From positions 5,125,422-5,189,421 of the forward strand of contig NC_135563.1 of NCBI RefSeq assembly GCF_964340395.1: a DNA stretch of 64,000 nt, given 5' to 3'. Below, piece by piece: positions 25,768 to 37,500 of the stretch (within the stretch, counting starts at the first letter, position 1; each line of letters begins with the position of its first letter). The notes under the pieces were generated by a model. It was not told the origin of the DNA. It was given only the letters and a program-made list of their open reading frames with translations, and made no database searches. A program made the position numbers and the translations under genes. This DNA comes from Glandiceps talaboti. Lineage: Eukaryota > Hemichordata > Enteropneusta > Spengelidae.

Positions 25768-26364
25768 TTAGGAAAACCTAAAAGTAGCAACATTTTGAAA
25801 CGGCGTTTTCAGTGTGACCTCGGCCATTTGCGTTACCGTTGGAGAAATTGTAGCGATTGCTTCCAGTCAAACATCGGAACGGAAAAAGGTACAAAAACAG
25901 AGGAAAGAACCCCAAAATCACAGTACACGCTAACAATATTTATGATTCATTGCCGACTTCAATGTTTTTTTTTATACATTGGTGGTTCTGAATAAAGACT
26001 AGCAAGCTTACCAAAGTGTGATAGTAAAGTTGAGTATATAAATACAAATATGTTTATGCCAACTTATCACTAGTACATGAAATGGTTTCTTCCGGACAAA
26101 GTTTTATGACTTCACCCATGGTGCTACACGCCACTGTTCTAATAAACAAGAAAGGCCTAAGTACACGGCCAGGGCGACAACAGTGTACAATATAAACATG
26201 TGGCTCGGTAATTGTCGATCGAACTCAGATATTGCGCACTAATTAGCTGGCAACATCGGTATTTTGCTGTCCGGGAAATTGGTGCGATGACTGTAATACA
26301 CTGATTGAGGGCGCTTACACCGGCGTAAAGCGTTCACACCTACAACTTAGTACAAGCTAATCCT

Positions 26365-26505
26365 TTCCTCCGGAGGATCTGCGGAGCTGAATCAACCAAA
26401 ACCTCCGCAGTAAAATAATCCACAGATTCTCCGGAGTCGACCATTCACACACGCAAATTACCTCCAGAGTTAATTTAAGTCACTGATTCTCCGGAGGATA
26501 GGTCC
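26365..26505. repeat. Subterminal CTCCGGAG motif cluster
   Basis: The palindrome CTCCGGAG occurs at about 26368, 26424 and 26485, with near copies CTGCGGAG, CTCCGCAG and CTCCAGAG between them. They cluster in the last 150 bases before the right TIR-like end. Arrays like this act as transposase-binding subterminal repeats in several DNA transposon groups; here that role is inference. Confidence 0.5.
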
Positions 26506-26587
26506 TAGTGTGAACGGAGTATAAATGTTCATGTGTATTGCTGATTCACACATGTCATGTAGAGTTTGTCTTGTAACAACCCCCCCC

Positions 26588-27145
26588 CCCCCTCCCCATA
26601 CACACATCCCTGGCCCTACATGTACATACATATGCCAAAAACGTGGCCCAAACATACATGTAGCTAAATTAATTCTCTGAGGCCACATACATGTACATTT
26701 GTATCCCAGGCCCATACATACATGTACATGTAGCTACATCTGTAACTCTGTAATGCCAACAAATTTGACCCATACATATACATAGCTACACCTAAAATGT
26801 GTGATGACATCAACCTGGCCCGTACATAGATATATACATCTGTAACTCTGTGAGGGCACAAACCTGGCCCATACATGTGTACATACAACTACACTTGCAA
26901 CTCTGCAATGACGATTATCCCTGGCCTGCAGTACATAGCTACATTTGGAACTCTGATGCCACATCCCTGGCCCATAAATACATGTGTACAAAATGTCATA
27001 ACTCCTGGATGACACATCTTTGGCACATACATACATGCATGTAGCTAGATTTGTAACTCTCTGATGTCACATTCCTAGCCCATACATTGTCATACATGTA
27101 TTTGTAACTGTGGCATGACACATCTTTGGCGCATACATGTACATC
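26588..27145. repeat. Tandem repeat of about 50-53 bp, about ten copies
   Basis: Each unit carries CTGGCCCATACAT, then GTAGCTACAT and TGTAACTCTGTGATG. The AACTCTG anchor recurs near 26745, 26842, 26898, 26949, 27053 and 27105. A C13 tract precedes it (26580). Minus-strand frames are chance products. Confidence 0.8.
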
Positions 27146-27469
27146 GCTGCAACAAAGGTGGCGACCCTGAATTCCTGGCAGTTAGAACCATGAATACTGT
27201 TGTCAAGGTGATGATGTATAGTACGATCTTCTTTGATTCACCGATTTATCTCACTGCTGTGACATACCCATAATTCACTTTAGTTCACAATTGCCTTAAT
27301 TGTTGTCAGATGTATTTGAAATTTGTACGGTATCAGTAGATGTCATGACAGGAATGATAAGTGTTTTGAAAAATAATCACAACAACAACATGAGAACTCT
27401 TTAAAATACCAATTATCCCATAGAGACAAGTGGTATAGTTTGCTTCATCTCAAGGTTTCGTGGGGATGC

Positions 27470-28005
27470 AACAAGTGTTCAGTTTTATCATAGAGCAAAT
27501 ATACTTTGACAGAACCCATGACATGTTAAAGTACATTTGTGATGTACTCAGGGCATTTGTACAAGTGTCTGGGGTGTTCTCTGCACCTTTAGGAATGAAT
27601 TGCATGTGAATGTGCTGCAGAAAACACTGAATTGTAAGTATTAGCACAAATGTTTGGGGGTGTTCTCTCCGGCTGTACTTTCCTGAATGAAGCAAGTGGA
27701 TCTTAAATGATTAAATAAGTTAATTTTCATGTACCAATAGAACAGAAAACACTGAACACAAGTGCAAATAAAGCAGCACCCACACATACATTTTGTACAT
27801 TGTACACTGATGCTCACATGGCATGACTTGGGTTTCTGTTATAACATTTGTGCGTACATGTGTATGTTTATAATCCAAAACAGCAAATTTTATAGAAATA
27901 TGAAATTGCGTGTGGACACTTTCTTGTATTACTAAACATCAAATGATCGCATGCCCATTATAGACAGGTATGCAATAACATTTATGGTGTCGCACTGCAG
28001 CACAA
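27470..28005. mobile_element. Dispersed inverted-repeat element, family 4, copy C
   Basis: Diverged copy: GATGTACTCAGGGCATTTGT, then GGGGTGTTCTCTGCACCTTT; the tail ACAGGTATGCAATAACATTT and GTGTCGCACTGCAG correspond to copies A and B. Confidence 0.5.
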
Positions 28006-28841
28006 TATGTATATATATATATGAGGCTGTTTGGCAGAATTTTCCTATATCAAATGAAATCCCAAACATTTTGCAAATGTATGCGTACCTGCATCTCCAT
28101 TTCAGCTTCCTTCACAATGGCCTTTATTCGCATGTTTGCAATGTTGACAAACATGTTGTGTAGAACTCCCCAGAGCCCCTCTTAGGCTCTATTTCATGAA
28201 CTACAAGTGTAACAGCTTGAGTATTTTGCCAAAACGTTTGTGTCCAGCTCTACATCCTCCCCCCCTCTCCATTTTGTGTAAAATTCCTCATTCCCCCGGT
28301 TATTTTATGAGGTGTTTGTAACTCTGATTATTTTGTCATAAGAAAGTATGTAGAACTGTACAACCCTTGCTATTTTGTAAGACAAATTAGTGGTACTTTA
28401 AATTTGTTGTCATTTTGTCAAAACACTTGCATAGAATTCCATAACCCTGTGCTACTCTAAAGATGTTGTGTAACTTTTGAGTGATTTTGTCAAAAAGTCT
28501 GCAGAACTCTACTATTTTAATTAGTGACTACTTGTAATTGTTTAATCGTTTTGCCAAAAAAAGTCAGTCCTTCCCATTTTATACGCTTGTGGAATACTTA
28601 CATTTTGTACCTGCATTGTATTATATTTATATCTAGTCTACATGGATCTATCATTCTATGCATCTACTATGATCTAGTCTCGGTGCTATGACATGTCACA
28701 GAGTAGATTAATACAATCTATACAATGTAGGTAATATCTCAGATCTGTACTGAACATGATGAATGTAATAACAAGTTCCAATTAATTGATATTTATATAA
28801 GGATACCTGTGCTATGAGTTCAATATACAGAAATACACTTT

Positions 28842-28842
28842 G

Positions 28843-28869
<27 letters not shown>
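28842..28869. repeat. (AC)n microsatellite
   Basis: About 14 AC units, followed by ATATACACAG. Confidence 0.9.
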
Positions 28870-28877
<8 letters not shown>

Positions 28878-28904
28878 GAAATGTAGAAATCTTTTGAGAA
28901 GATC

Positions 28905-29395
28905 TGAAAGAAATCCGATCAGTAAAGTTATGTGATGTAACAGTGTCAATAAGTGTGTGTTACTAATATCACTGACTAGACATTTAAATGTTTGAAATAA
29001 ATGTAAACGCCTCCACTTTGGTCTTTTGAAGATTATCGTACAATTCAGATTGTCATGCCTTTTGGAGATTATAACCTAATTTTGTTGATATTCCGTTCTT
29101 GATGATGAAATGTAATGTTTATGAGTACTTTGTATTTACCAATGTTTAAGTCAAAATGTGTTTATGTGCATCCAAGGTGTTTGACGAATAAAATGGATGC
29201 ATGTAATCATTTCAAATGTTTATACAATACAATGTATGCAAATTTGTCCATATAAAATCACAGATACAATCTGAAAGAAATCCGATCAGTAAAGCAATGT
29301 GATGTAATAAATGGTGTCAATAACTGTGTGTTACTGATATCACAATGGCTTGATAGATTTGAATGTCTGAAATAAATGTAAATGCCTCCACTTCT
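28905..29395. repeat. Direct duplication about 366 bp apart
   Basis: 28905-29022 and 29271-29391 share GAAAGAAATCCGATCAGTAA, TGTGATGTAA, GTGTCAATAA, TGTGTGTTACT, ATATCAC, TGAAATAAATGTAAA and GCCTCCACTT in order. About 85% similar by eye; no ends seen. Confidence 0.8.
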
Positions 29396-29587
29396 GTTGT
29401 ATATATTGTCTCCTACCATACAATTTAATTTTTCTTTGCCTATTTTTGGAAATGTTTATGGCCGGCTTACTATGACATTAATTGCTGTGAGTGGGATCGG
29501 GGTTGGGGTGAGGGATGTAATTTTCAGATGGGGTGTTCAAAACATATAACCCAATTGTATAATCCAAAAACATATGTTTTGTCTTTG

Positions 29588-29765
29588 TCAGGGATGTTGT
29601 CAAGTCTCCATGTTTACATCTGGTGGACTTGAATCTCTCAGGGATGTTGTCAATTCTCCTTGTTTACATCTGGTGGACTTGAATATGTCAGGGATGTTGT
29701 CAAGTCTTCATGTTTACATCTGGTGGACTTGAATCCCTCAGGGATGTTGTCAAGTCTCCATGTTT
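29588..29765. repeat. 50-bp tandem repeat, 3.5 copies
   Basis: Units start TCAGGGATGTTGTCAAGTCT at 29588, 29638, 29688 and 29738 with exact 50-bp spacing and few substitutions. Young array. Confidence 0.95.
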
Positions 29766-29990
29766 CATATGCTTAACAATGTTCTGTTCTACTATAAAAG
29801 AATAAAATTTATCCTCTTGTGAGCTATGAGTCCAGGATATGCTTTAAATGCAAGTTCTACAGATGTATCCATACTTATAGCTTGTCTTTAAAAAAAGTCA
29901 TAAAAGGAACATGCTACATGTACATGTATGTATATGCATAGAGCAGCATGTACAATGTACATGTATGCTGTAAATGTATTGGGCATTTAC

Positions 29991-30392
29991 CCAGGTGGGG
30001 GGGGGGGGGTACTCCCCTTATTTGAGTATATGTATTTGTGCCACCGTTTGGGGTGTGTTTTCTAGCCCTTAATTGGTTTAAAATGGGGACTATATTTTTC
30101 GAGGTGAAGAGTCTAAAATGGGGTACACTTTGAATTATTTTCGATTTTTGCTAAGTCCAAAATGTGGTCCATTGTCCTTTAATTACCAAATCATAACAAC
30201 TGTTAATTGCCCAAAATCTTCCCTCCTATAAAAGAAAATATAGTGCGGTCTAAACTTTCATCATTTAAAAACCTGTAATGGTCTAAAATGGGGTATTGAT
30301 TTTTGGACAAATTGAGTCTAAAATGGGGCCTGAGGTTTCCAGCAATAGCCACGCACCCCTACCAGAGCTGGCCACTGGTACCTCCCCGGGGC
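29991..30392. mobile_element. MITE-like element with G-rich ends and internal repeats
   Basis: The left end CCAGGTGGGG, continuing as a G run into TACTCCCC, is answered at the right by GGTACCTCCCCGGGG. Inside, (T/C)TAAAATGGGG recurs about five times (near 30075, 30107, 30152, 30270 and 30308). Non-coding; family not named. Confidence 0.55.
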
Positions 30393-30825
30393 ATGTACAA
30401 TGTCTATGTATAGGGAACCTGCATGTTGTGCTTCATGAATCAAACAGTTGTAAAGTATATTTGAGCAGGTGTTTTTGACCATATTTAACTAGGATTTATA
30501 GTACATCTGTTACATGCATTATCTGAACATTATTTCTTGGTGTCTCTCACCATGGATTTTAAGTTAAAGTGTGATACTGCCCTCTTGTGGCAGTTCTTGA
30601 TAACTGTCATTGAAATGTCTAAGCTTGTTAGGTTGTTATTTTCTAACCTTGTTACTATGGACACCAGCCAATGCAGCAGTATGAGTATCATAGTAGCCAA
30701 GTTTTATAGATGCAATAAATTCAATTCTTATACTTACAAATACACAAACCTATTAGTTTAGATGACATTGGCATTCAGATGTAATTACTGATCAAACACA
30801 ATAAAACTGTTATCAGAGTACATAC

Positions 30826-30955
30826 ACTATATAGATAGATAGATATATACACATACACATATACAAATGTACATACATGCATATATGCACGCACGCACAC
30901 ACACATATACATACAAATGTACATACATTTCTTAATATATATATACATGTACTTG
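30826..30955. repeat. Mixed AC/AT/ACAT microsatellite
   Basis: ATAGATAG, ACATACAC, ACGCACGC and ACACACAC runs in succession. Confidence 0.8.
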
Positions 30956-30959
30956 TGTC

Positions 30960-33870
30960 CAACCACATGACAAATTTATGTCTGTTGTAGCACCATATAG
31001 AAACAGAGACTAAATAGTAATTTCAAGACAACTTCAAGCTAAATGTAACATAACTCCTTTCAGTGAAAGACAAACTTAAAAATATGTTAATACACATTGT
31101 ATGATCATTAAGATTTTTCAAAATTCACAAACACTACACTTTTAAATTTAAAAGGCCTGAAAAAATAAGACTGTGATAATGTCTCATTTGTAATGGGAAT
31201 AAGCTGTTTATTTCAAGATGTACTTGTAGCTATAGGACTTTAGTACACTTCCATGGTCTTGGAATATAAGTCAGAAAACTGTTGATGATAAAAATTGATG
31301 ATAAAAATGGAGAGCCTTGGAAAAAATCATGAAATTACTTGCTTGTGAGAGCTTTTGATTTTCATTTTATCAGTGGCTTTGTCTTGATGGTAGCAATTTG
31401 ATGTTTAAATTAAATTTGTGAGTAGTATTCAGAAAAAGTTTGCAGCATATTTTGAAAAATGGAGGGTCGGCCTCATTTACATATTAATTTGTATATCATT
31501 AGTATATTTTTAGATCTTAAATTTTGAGAATTGTTATTACCGGTACCTGCAATAGCATGTTATCTTGTACTAGAGGGTCAAAATAGAACAAGAAGGTCGA
31601 CTTCTCTCATGCGCGTATAGTAATGCATGTGAAGTGCGTGGAACGGAAGTTATAATGTCGCGGACCAAGAAATTGAATGTTCAGGATTTTTATGATGCTC
31701 CTAAGCAGTAATATTCTATTTCAGGTTCTGAGACTTGAAAAATATTTTCGACATCAAAAAGTCTTAAAATCAACTAAAATAATAAGTTCCTACTGTAGTT
31801 GTTGCAAAAATTCAATGTTTGTGTGCATTCTGCAAATATTGATTGATTTAAAAAGATCAACGACCCATACCGGTACAATAGGGTTGAAATACAGTAGTAC
31901 ATTAAACGTACATTTACCTCAGAGTGGAGTAAAGGGAAGTGAACAAATTCCAAGTACATGATCCAGAGTCCTCAGCCTGCATGTAGAAGCTTTTCAACGT
32001 TCCAATGTCTGTATAAAGGCCAGCTTCCCTTATCTACGCTGATGCAATTGCCCCACTTTCACCATCTGAAGCCATCGCAAATGTAGTTTAACCTTAGTTC
32101 CATGTAACAAGAGTGCAGTAATTGTTTTTTTGGCCCATATTTCATGTCAGGACTAGACTAAGAAGGACTATCTGAGATAGCTGGAGTCATGCACAAAGTA
32201 GATGCATTTGTATAACGTATAGACATATGGAAGATGCAGTGATAACAGAGGTTACAATGTATGTTAAACAAGTCATAGAAAGTTCTTGGTATTTTAAAGG
32301 GTCTTGTATCACATGCATGAATTGTACAATCACACAGGATGTTCCGATTTGGGTAGGTTAATAAGTACCAGGATGTTCAACTGTATAGATGGGGCACTCC
32401 TAGCTATGGTACCATGTTACGTTAGTTTTTTGACCGCATGTCACCGATTGTGGATGTATAAATCAGTCTAAGTACTTTTTATGTGTCAAACCGTGTAAAG
32501 TACAGGCAGAGCTAGACAGCTGTAGGATGTTCTCGTTCTCGTTCTCCTAAGGTGCTCCACTTTTTGTGTGCTGGATGTGGATTTTTTTTTTGACATTTTC
32601 TGAAATCAAGTGACTTTCATGTATTCACATGATGGTGTGAGGACCAAAGTGTGACACACATGCTCCCTGGATAACTGCAATACTCTGATGACTTCCTTCC
32701 TTGCCAGGGATAAATTGGACAAGTGGATATTACAGCCTAAAATCAAAAGTTAACAATTTGGCATTCGCCAGTCTTGTGAACTGATTTTTTTTTTTATGTG
32801 TGTGTGGAAATTGGCCTTCCTTTGAATACACATCAAGCCAAATGGGGAACAACATTGAAATAGCAGGTTTGTAGCAAAGGTTCATGTTTACTTTGTTGGG
32901 GTCATAGATTACCTAGATTAGATGGTATATAAATGGGACTTAATTACTAGTAAAGAACAAACAAGGGTGACACTACAAAGAATCAGAAGTCGGGCAACAT
33001 AATTATTCGTGTGCACACAGGAATAAGTAACTGAAAAAAATGCTGTTGTTGCATTCTTATTGATAGAAGTTCTAACTGTAAATGTGAGCAAATATATGCT
33101 GTGAACTCTTCTCAAGTAAAAAATCACACCCCTAATTTGTATTCCCTGGTACTGCAGAATGTGATAGTATTGGCACCTGATAGTAAATGCTAACACAGTG
33201 AATCTCAAGGACTCTTTTGATATTATCTGATATTATCACTCTGTCACATGCACAGTTTTGATAACAGTCAGAGGGAGATATCTGGTCAAATGAACCAATA
33301 TAGAGTTCTGTACATTGTACTGTCAATTTGAGAAGGAAAGCAGTTAAATATTTTGGGACCTACATGTACAGAATTTGTAAAAATTATTTTACCAAGTTAT
33401 CGTTTGAGTTCAGAAAATGGAATTTCTGCAATGAATTCATATTACTGAATGTATATATGTTTGGAAGAAATGACAACCACAAGTCTAAGTTCACATAACA
33501 ACAGCCACCTACATGTACGTGTACACGTTTGCCAATACACTCGCTTTTCTAGTCAGTTTTGATATGATGGTCACAACTCAACAAAGCAACACAGGTTCAT
33601 GTACTCATCAAAAATTATTGCTATGTTGAAAGCAACAAAAAGTAACCTTTTCAGGAAAATAGACGTTAAGAATTTCATAATTCTGTGGAAAACATTTTTA
33701 AAAAGAATTGTACTGACTTTCCCAACTTATTCATTCTGGTTTTGGTTGATTGTAAATAAGTATACTGTAGATGTAGGGTACATGGCTGAATTATCCATGC
33801 CAATGTTTGTCTTGTATATCATCCACATCATTATCACTGACAGTACATGTAAGTTTGAGAATTTTTGCCT
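30960..33870. other. Mostly featureless; CpG patch with first-exon candidate
   Basis: Apart from the 31.6-kb candidate nothing coding-like is visible. Unique, AT-rich. Confidence 0.4.
31655..31707 (+). CDS. Candidate first coding exon in a CpG-rich patch
   Basis: ATG at 31655 begins MSRTKKLNVQDFYDAPK and the frame reaches a possible donor GTAATA at 31708, one base before an in-frame TAA would be completed. The preceding 60 bases (31595-31654) are rich in CpG for this window (GTCGAC, GCGCG, GTGCGTGG) and contain an ETS-like ACGGAAGT just before the start. This resembles the 5' end of a housekeeping gene. No downstream exon or family match was identified, so the call is tentative. Confidence 0.22.
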
Positions 33871-34002
33871 GATTGGGCTAGCAGCGTGGTGTGAACACCA
33901 AGCTGGTACTAATCTTGTCAGTATGTGTTTAATAGCAACTAAAAGGGGTAGTGCCTGTACCAACCCAGTGTTAACACCAGGCTGACACCCGGTTAGCAAA
34001 TC
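33871..34002. mobile_element. Short inverted-repeat MITE
   Basis: GATTGGGCTAGCAGCGTGGT, then AACACCAAGCTGGTAC at the left, and GTACCAACCCAGTGTTAACA, then CCGGTTAGCAAATC at the right, form about 40-bp imperfect inverted repeats. The total is 132 bp with a small core. Confidence 0.65.
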
Positions 34003-34699
34003 GAAACAGGTTCTTCAGCTATACTATGAGTAGGGGGTGTGTGGTGGAGGTGGTACCAGGCTCATTCTAAAGGAGCAATATGTTTTTGTTGAAATCATAT
34101 TGTGACACTATCTGAAAAAAAAAGATCTCAAATTTACAAGATTGTCTGACTGCAGAGCCAGCACTTTGCTCAAGTGTGGGCACTTTCTTTCATGTACATG
34201 TATATAGGACACTCAGTTTTTAGGTCACGGATCTTACTTGTAGATAAGAATGTACAAAGACGTACTTCACACGTCATTTCCTCAACAATTGTGTAATGAT
34301 ATATTCTTGTCCCGCATTACGTGTACATGTACCATGTCAGGGTCTCGGCAAAACTAGGACAGCTTTCACTGACACTCGGTAGTGAAACCTCAGATTTATG
34401 CAAAGTATCTGTTCACATTAAAACATTCAAAAGTTATGTGGGTACGCTTTCTGAGGTCATAGGCTTCTGTTGAGATAAAAGTACAGTTATTACAAACTTT
34501 GTTTGTGAAATTGCAGAAGGTTGAGTACTTTGATTTGTCAGTAGATTTGATGGGTAAGATTTTCATATTCAAGTACTTTTATACTAGCCTGTCTACAGGC
34601 TTTAGCTTAACAATCACCTCTGACAAAAGTTTCAGAATGGTTTAGTCAAATGTGTTAGGCTGTCATGTACATGTACCATGTGCTCCCTTCTTCTGCTCA

Positions 34700-34862
34700 T
34701 TCCCTGTGCACCCTCCCTCCCTTTACTCCCTCCTTCCCTCCTTCTCTCCACTCTCCCTTCCTCCCTTCTTCCCTCGCTTTCTCACTCACTCACTCACTCA
34801 CTCACTCACTCACGCACTCACTCACTCATCACTCACTCACTCACTCACTCACTCACTCTTTC
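34700..34862. repeat. Pyrimidine-rich tract with (CACT)n
   Basis: CCCTCCTT runs (34710-34775) lead into about 17 CACT units (34782-34858). All three plus frames are open, giving SLTH repeats, which is expected for a tetranucleotide without stops. Confidence 0.9.
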
Positions 34863-36224
34863 CTAGTCCAACTTTAGTAAGTATATAGTTCATGATATGA
34901 TAAAAATACATTTGCACTATACATTTCTGTTGTACAAAATCTTGACCAGCAAATCTGGCACTTGCTTTCCTTAGGGCCAAAGATCGATCAATATTTCACA
35001 TACAGTTGTAAATATTGCCTAAATGAAGGACAAATTACCAGAGTGAGCAAATTACCAGAGTTCATTGGCTTCTCCACCAAAATGATTGTAAAGTGTAATG
35101 AAATTTATGAAAACTTAACAAGACCCCCCTCCTCCGTAGCATTGCTCTCAAAACTTACTTCAGTCTCTGATACAATCTAATTATACAGTATTTAATGAGT
35201 TTGATATGTTGACACATGCTACTCAGTCTAAAGTCTCCTATCTCAATGTCGTCCTGAGGTCAAGTTCAAGTTACAAGTACACATGTAGTACATTGTATCG
35301 ATAAAGTCAAGTTGTTTGAAGCCAAGCCCTGTCTTATCCTTGACTACCAAGACCACTATAACATTACCGGTGGTCAATCACATGTGATCATGAAACTTTC
35401 TGATAAAATCTGTTTGTCTAAAGCCCTGAACTTGTGATTCTGTCTGAATAGACTGGCAGTCATCAAATACTGGGCTGTTTATTATGACAGTGACAAGCTC
35501 CTGCAATGTGTCAGATTTGAAATGCAAACTGTGGTAGAGTAGGAATGGCATGGGAAGGAGGGGGGGGGGGGGGGCTGGGCTGTCATGTTTTAATCTTATC
35601 AAAGCCTCTGTAACTGTAATTATATGCAACTCACTATTAAATGTCGAAAAAAATTAAATTCATAGAAAAATGAAACTTGCAATCATTTTCAGTTATTATG
35701 ATATACATGTACATGTAGATACCCCCTCCCTCCCTCCCTCCCCATTACAGGATATACATTGTAATTAGAAAATTTGATCTATTCCTACTTAATTTTTATA
35801 TTCATGACTAATGACATTTTAGTCTGAATTTACTTTTAATACCAATATTACACCAATAAATAGTATACAGTAAGTAGTTGTGAGTTAAAGGCCCAGTTTG
35901 AATAGGGTTTTAAAATTTACAATTAATGTAGGTGTAAAAATAGATGTTTGGCACAGCTAATTAGAAAAAGATTTGTCTTGATCTAAAGAATGATTCATTT
36001 GTGTATTAAATCCTCCATTGATAATGTGAAAATAATGTGAGAACGTTAGATTAGATTAGATTGAAAACCTGGCCTTAGAATATCGACTGAGAGAATCAAA
36101 TGTTTTGAGTATTTGGATAGCTAGCCTACTATTGAAAAGGGTATACTGTACACTGTAGCTAGTATAATGTTGATGTTTTTTATAAATAGTATGGAATTCA
36201 TTAGATTATGGTTTTTTAGCACAA

Positions 36225-36810
36225 CTGAACTGAGGTTCAGTAGTGCTATAGGGATCGCCCGGCATCTGTCTGTGTGTGTGTGTGTGTGTGTGTGTAAACA
36301 ACTTAAAGTCAAAAACTGCTGAACCGATTGCCATGATATTTGGTGGGTCCATTACCTTGGGTGTCTAGTTGGGAAATTGTTCAAATCAAAATGATCGCAT
36401 CACAGGTGTGTGATTTGGGTCAAAAAATGTGATTTTTGGTCAAAAAACTTAAACCCAGAAACTACTGGGCAGATTGGTGCGAAATTTGGTGGGAGCATTA
36501 TTAAAGGGGTGTAAAGTAAGATTTGTTCATGACATGATGATTCCATCAGTGATATGCAAATTAGGGCTAAAAACGTGTCTTTTTGGGTAAAAACCTATAA
36601 TTCCAAAACTACTGAGCAGATTGGGATGAAATTTAATGGGAATGTATCTAGGGATGTATGGACGAAGAAATATTAAGCATACAATGATTCCATGAGTGAT
36701 ATGCAAATTAGGTGTAAAAATGTTCATTTTTGGTCAAAAACTTATATCTCAAAAAGTACTTGGTCACCTAGTCTGAAACTTGGTGAGATGTTTCTGAAAG
36801 TGTTATTCTG
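36225..36810. repeat. About 147-bp tandem repeat, four copies
   Basis: The anchor AACTRCTGRRC(A/C)GATTG recurs at about 36314, 36458, 36607 and, weaker, 36753. Each unit has A(A/T)ATTTGGTGGG, a GATGATTCCATSAGTGATAT block in later copies, and TTTTTGGTCAAAAA before the next anchor. A (GT)n run sits at the left edge (36270-36295). Adjoins the 114-bp array. Confidence 0.75.
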
Positions 36811-36828
36811 CAGATTTTCAAAATTGGC

Positions 36829-37500
36829 CCTAGCGACCATGACCACGCCCTTAGCAACGACTAAATGGCAGTATATTTTGGTCAAATAACAACATCATCT
36901 GGTAGGCAAATGAGTAAACATTCAAAAAATGTATGCAAATACCCTAGCAACCATGACAACGCCCATAGCAACAGCCAAACGGTCATGTATTTCACAAAGA
37001 TAACAACAGGGATTAATAGACAATTGAATAAACATTCAAAAAATGTATGTAAATTTGCCTAGCAACAAGACCCCGCCCATAGCAACAGTCAAATAATCAC
37101 GTATATTGCAAAGATAACAGGAATAGAAAGACAAATGAATAAACATTCAAAAAATGTATGCAAATGTGCCTAGCAACAAGACCACACCCATAGCAACAGC
37201 CAAATGATCACATATATTGCAAAGATAACAACGGGGATTAATAGATAATTGAATAAACATTCAAAAAATATATGTAAATATGCCTAGCAACAAGACCACG
37301 CCCATAGAAACAGCCAAATAATCACGTATATTGCAAAGATAATATCAGGAATTCATACACAAGTGAACAAAAACGTACAAAAATGTATGCTAATATATCT
37401 AACAACATGACCACGCCCATAGCAACAGCCAAATGATAGCATATATCGTAAAGATAGCAACATGGTTGGATAGGCAACTGGATAGTCATTCAACAAATGA
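36829..37500. repeat. About 114-bp tandem repeat, six copies
   Basis: CCTAGCAAC (or a variant) recurs at 36829, 36943, 37058, 37169, 37283 and 37398. Each unit contains ACCACGCCCATAGCAACAG, GTATATTGCAAAGATAACAA and AAACATTCAAAAAATGTATG. The first and last units are most diverged. Confidence 0.9.

Larger units (their letters stand above)
24436..26520. mobile_element. Decayed DNA transposon block with TIR-like ends
   Basis: The block is richer in CpG than its flanks. The left end reads GGCATGTTCACATTGC and then TTTCCTCCGGCG; the right end in reverse complement reads ACTCCGTTCACACTAGG and then TATCCTCCGGAG. The two share GTTCACAYT at the tip and CTCCGG a little further in. Further end-like sequences occur inside (GTTTTCAGTGTGACC near 25807; CGCTTACACCGGCG then GTTCACACC near 26312-26341), so several related elements may be nested. 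The transposase remnant at 25507-25767 and arginine-rich frames at 24527-24884 lie within. Exact ends and target duplication are not settled. Confidence 0.5.

Noticed and set aside
33599-33985. 128-codon plus-strand open frame
   Set aside because: No ATG context, domain or splice support. The composition is that of AT-rich noise, and its 3' third runs into the MITE at 33871.
34652-34888. Three overlapping plus-strand frames with SLTH repeats
   Set aside because: A (CACT)n tract is open in every plus frame; not a gene.
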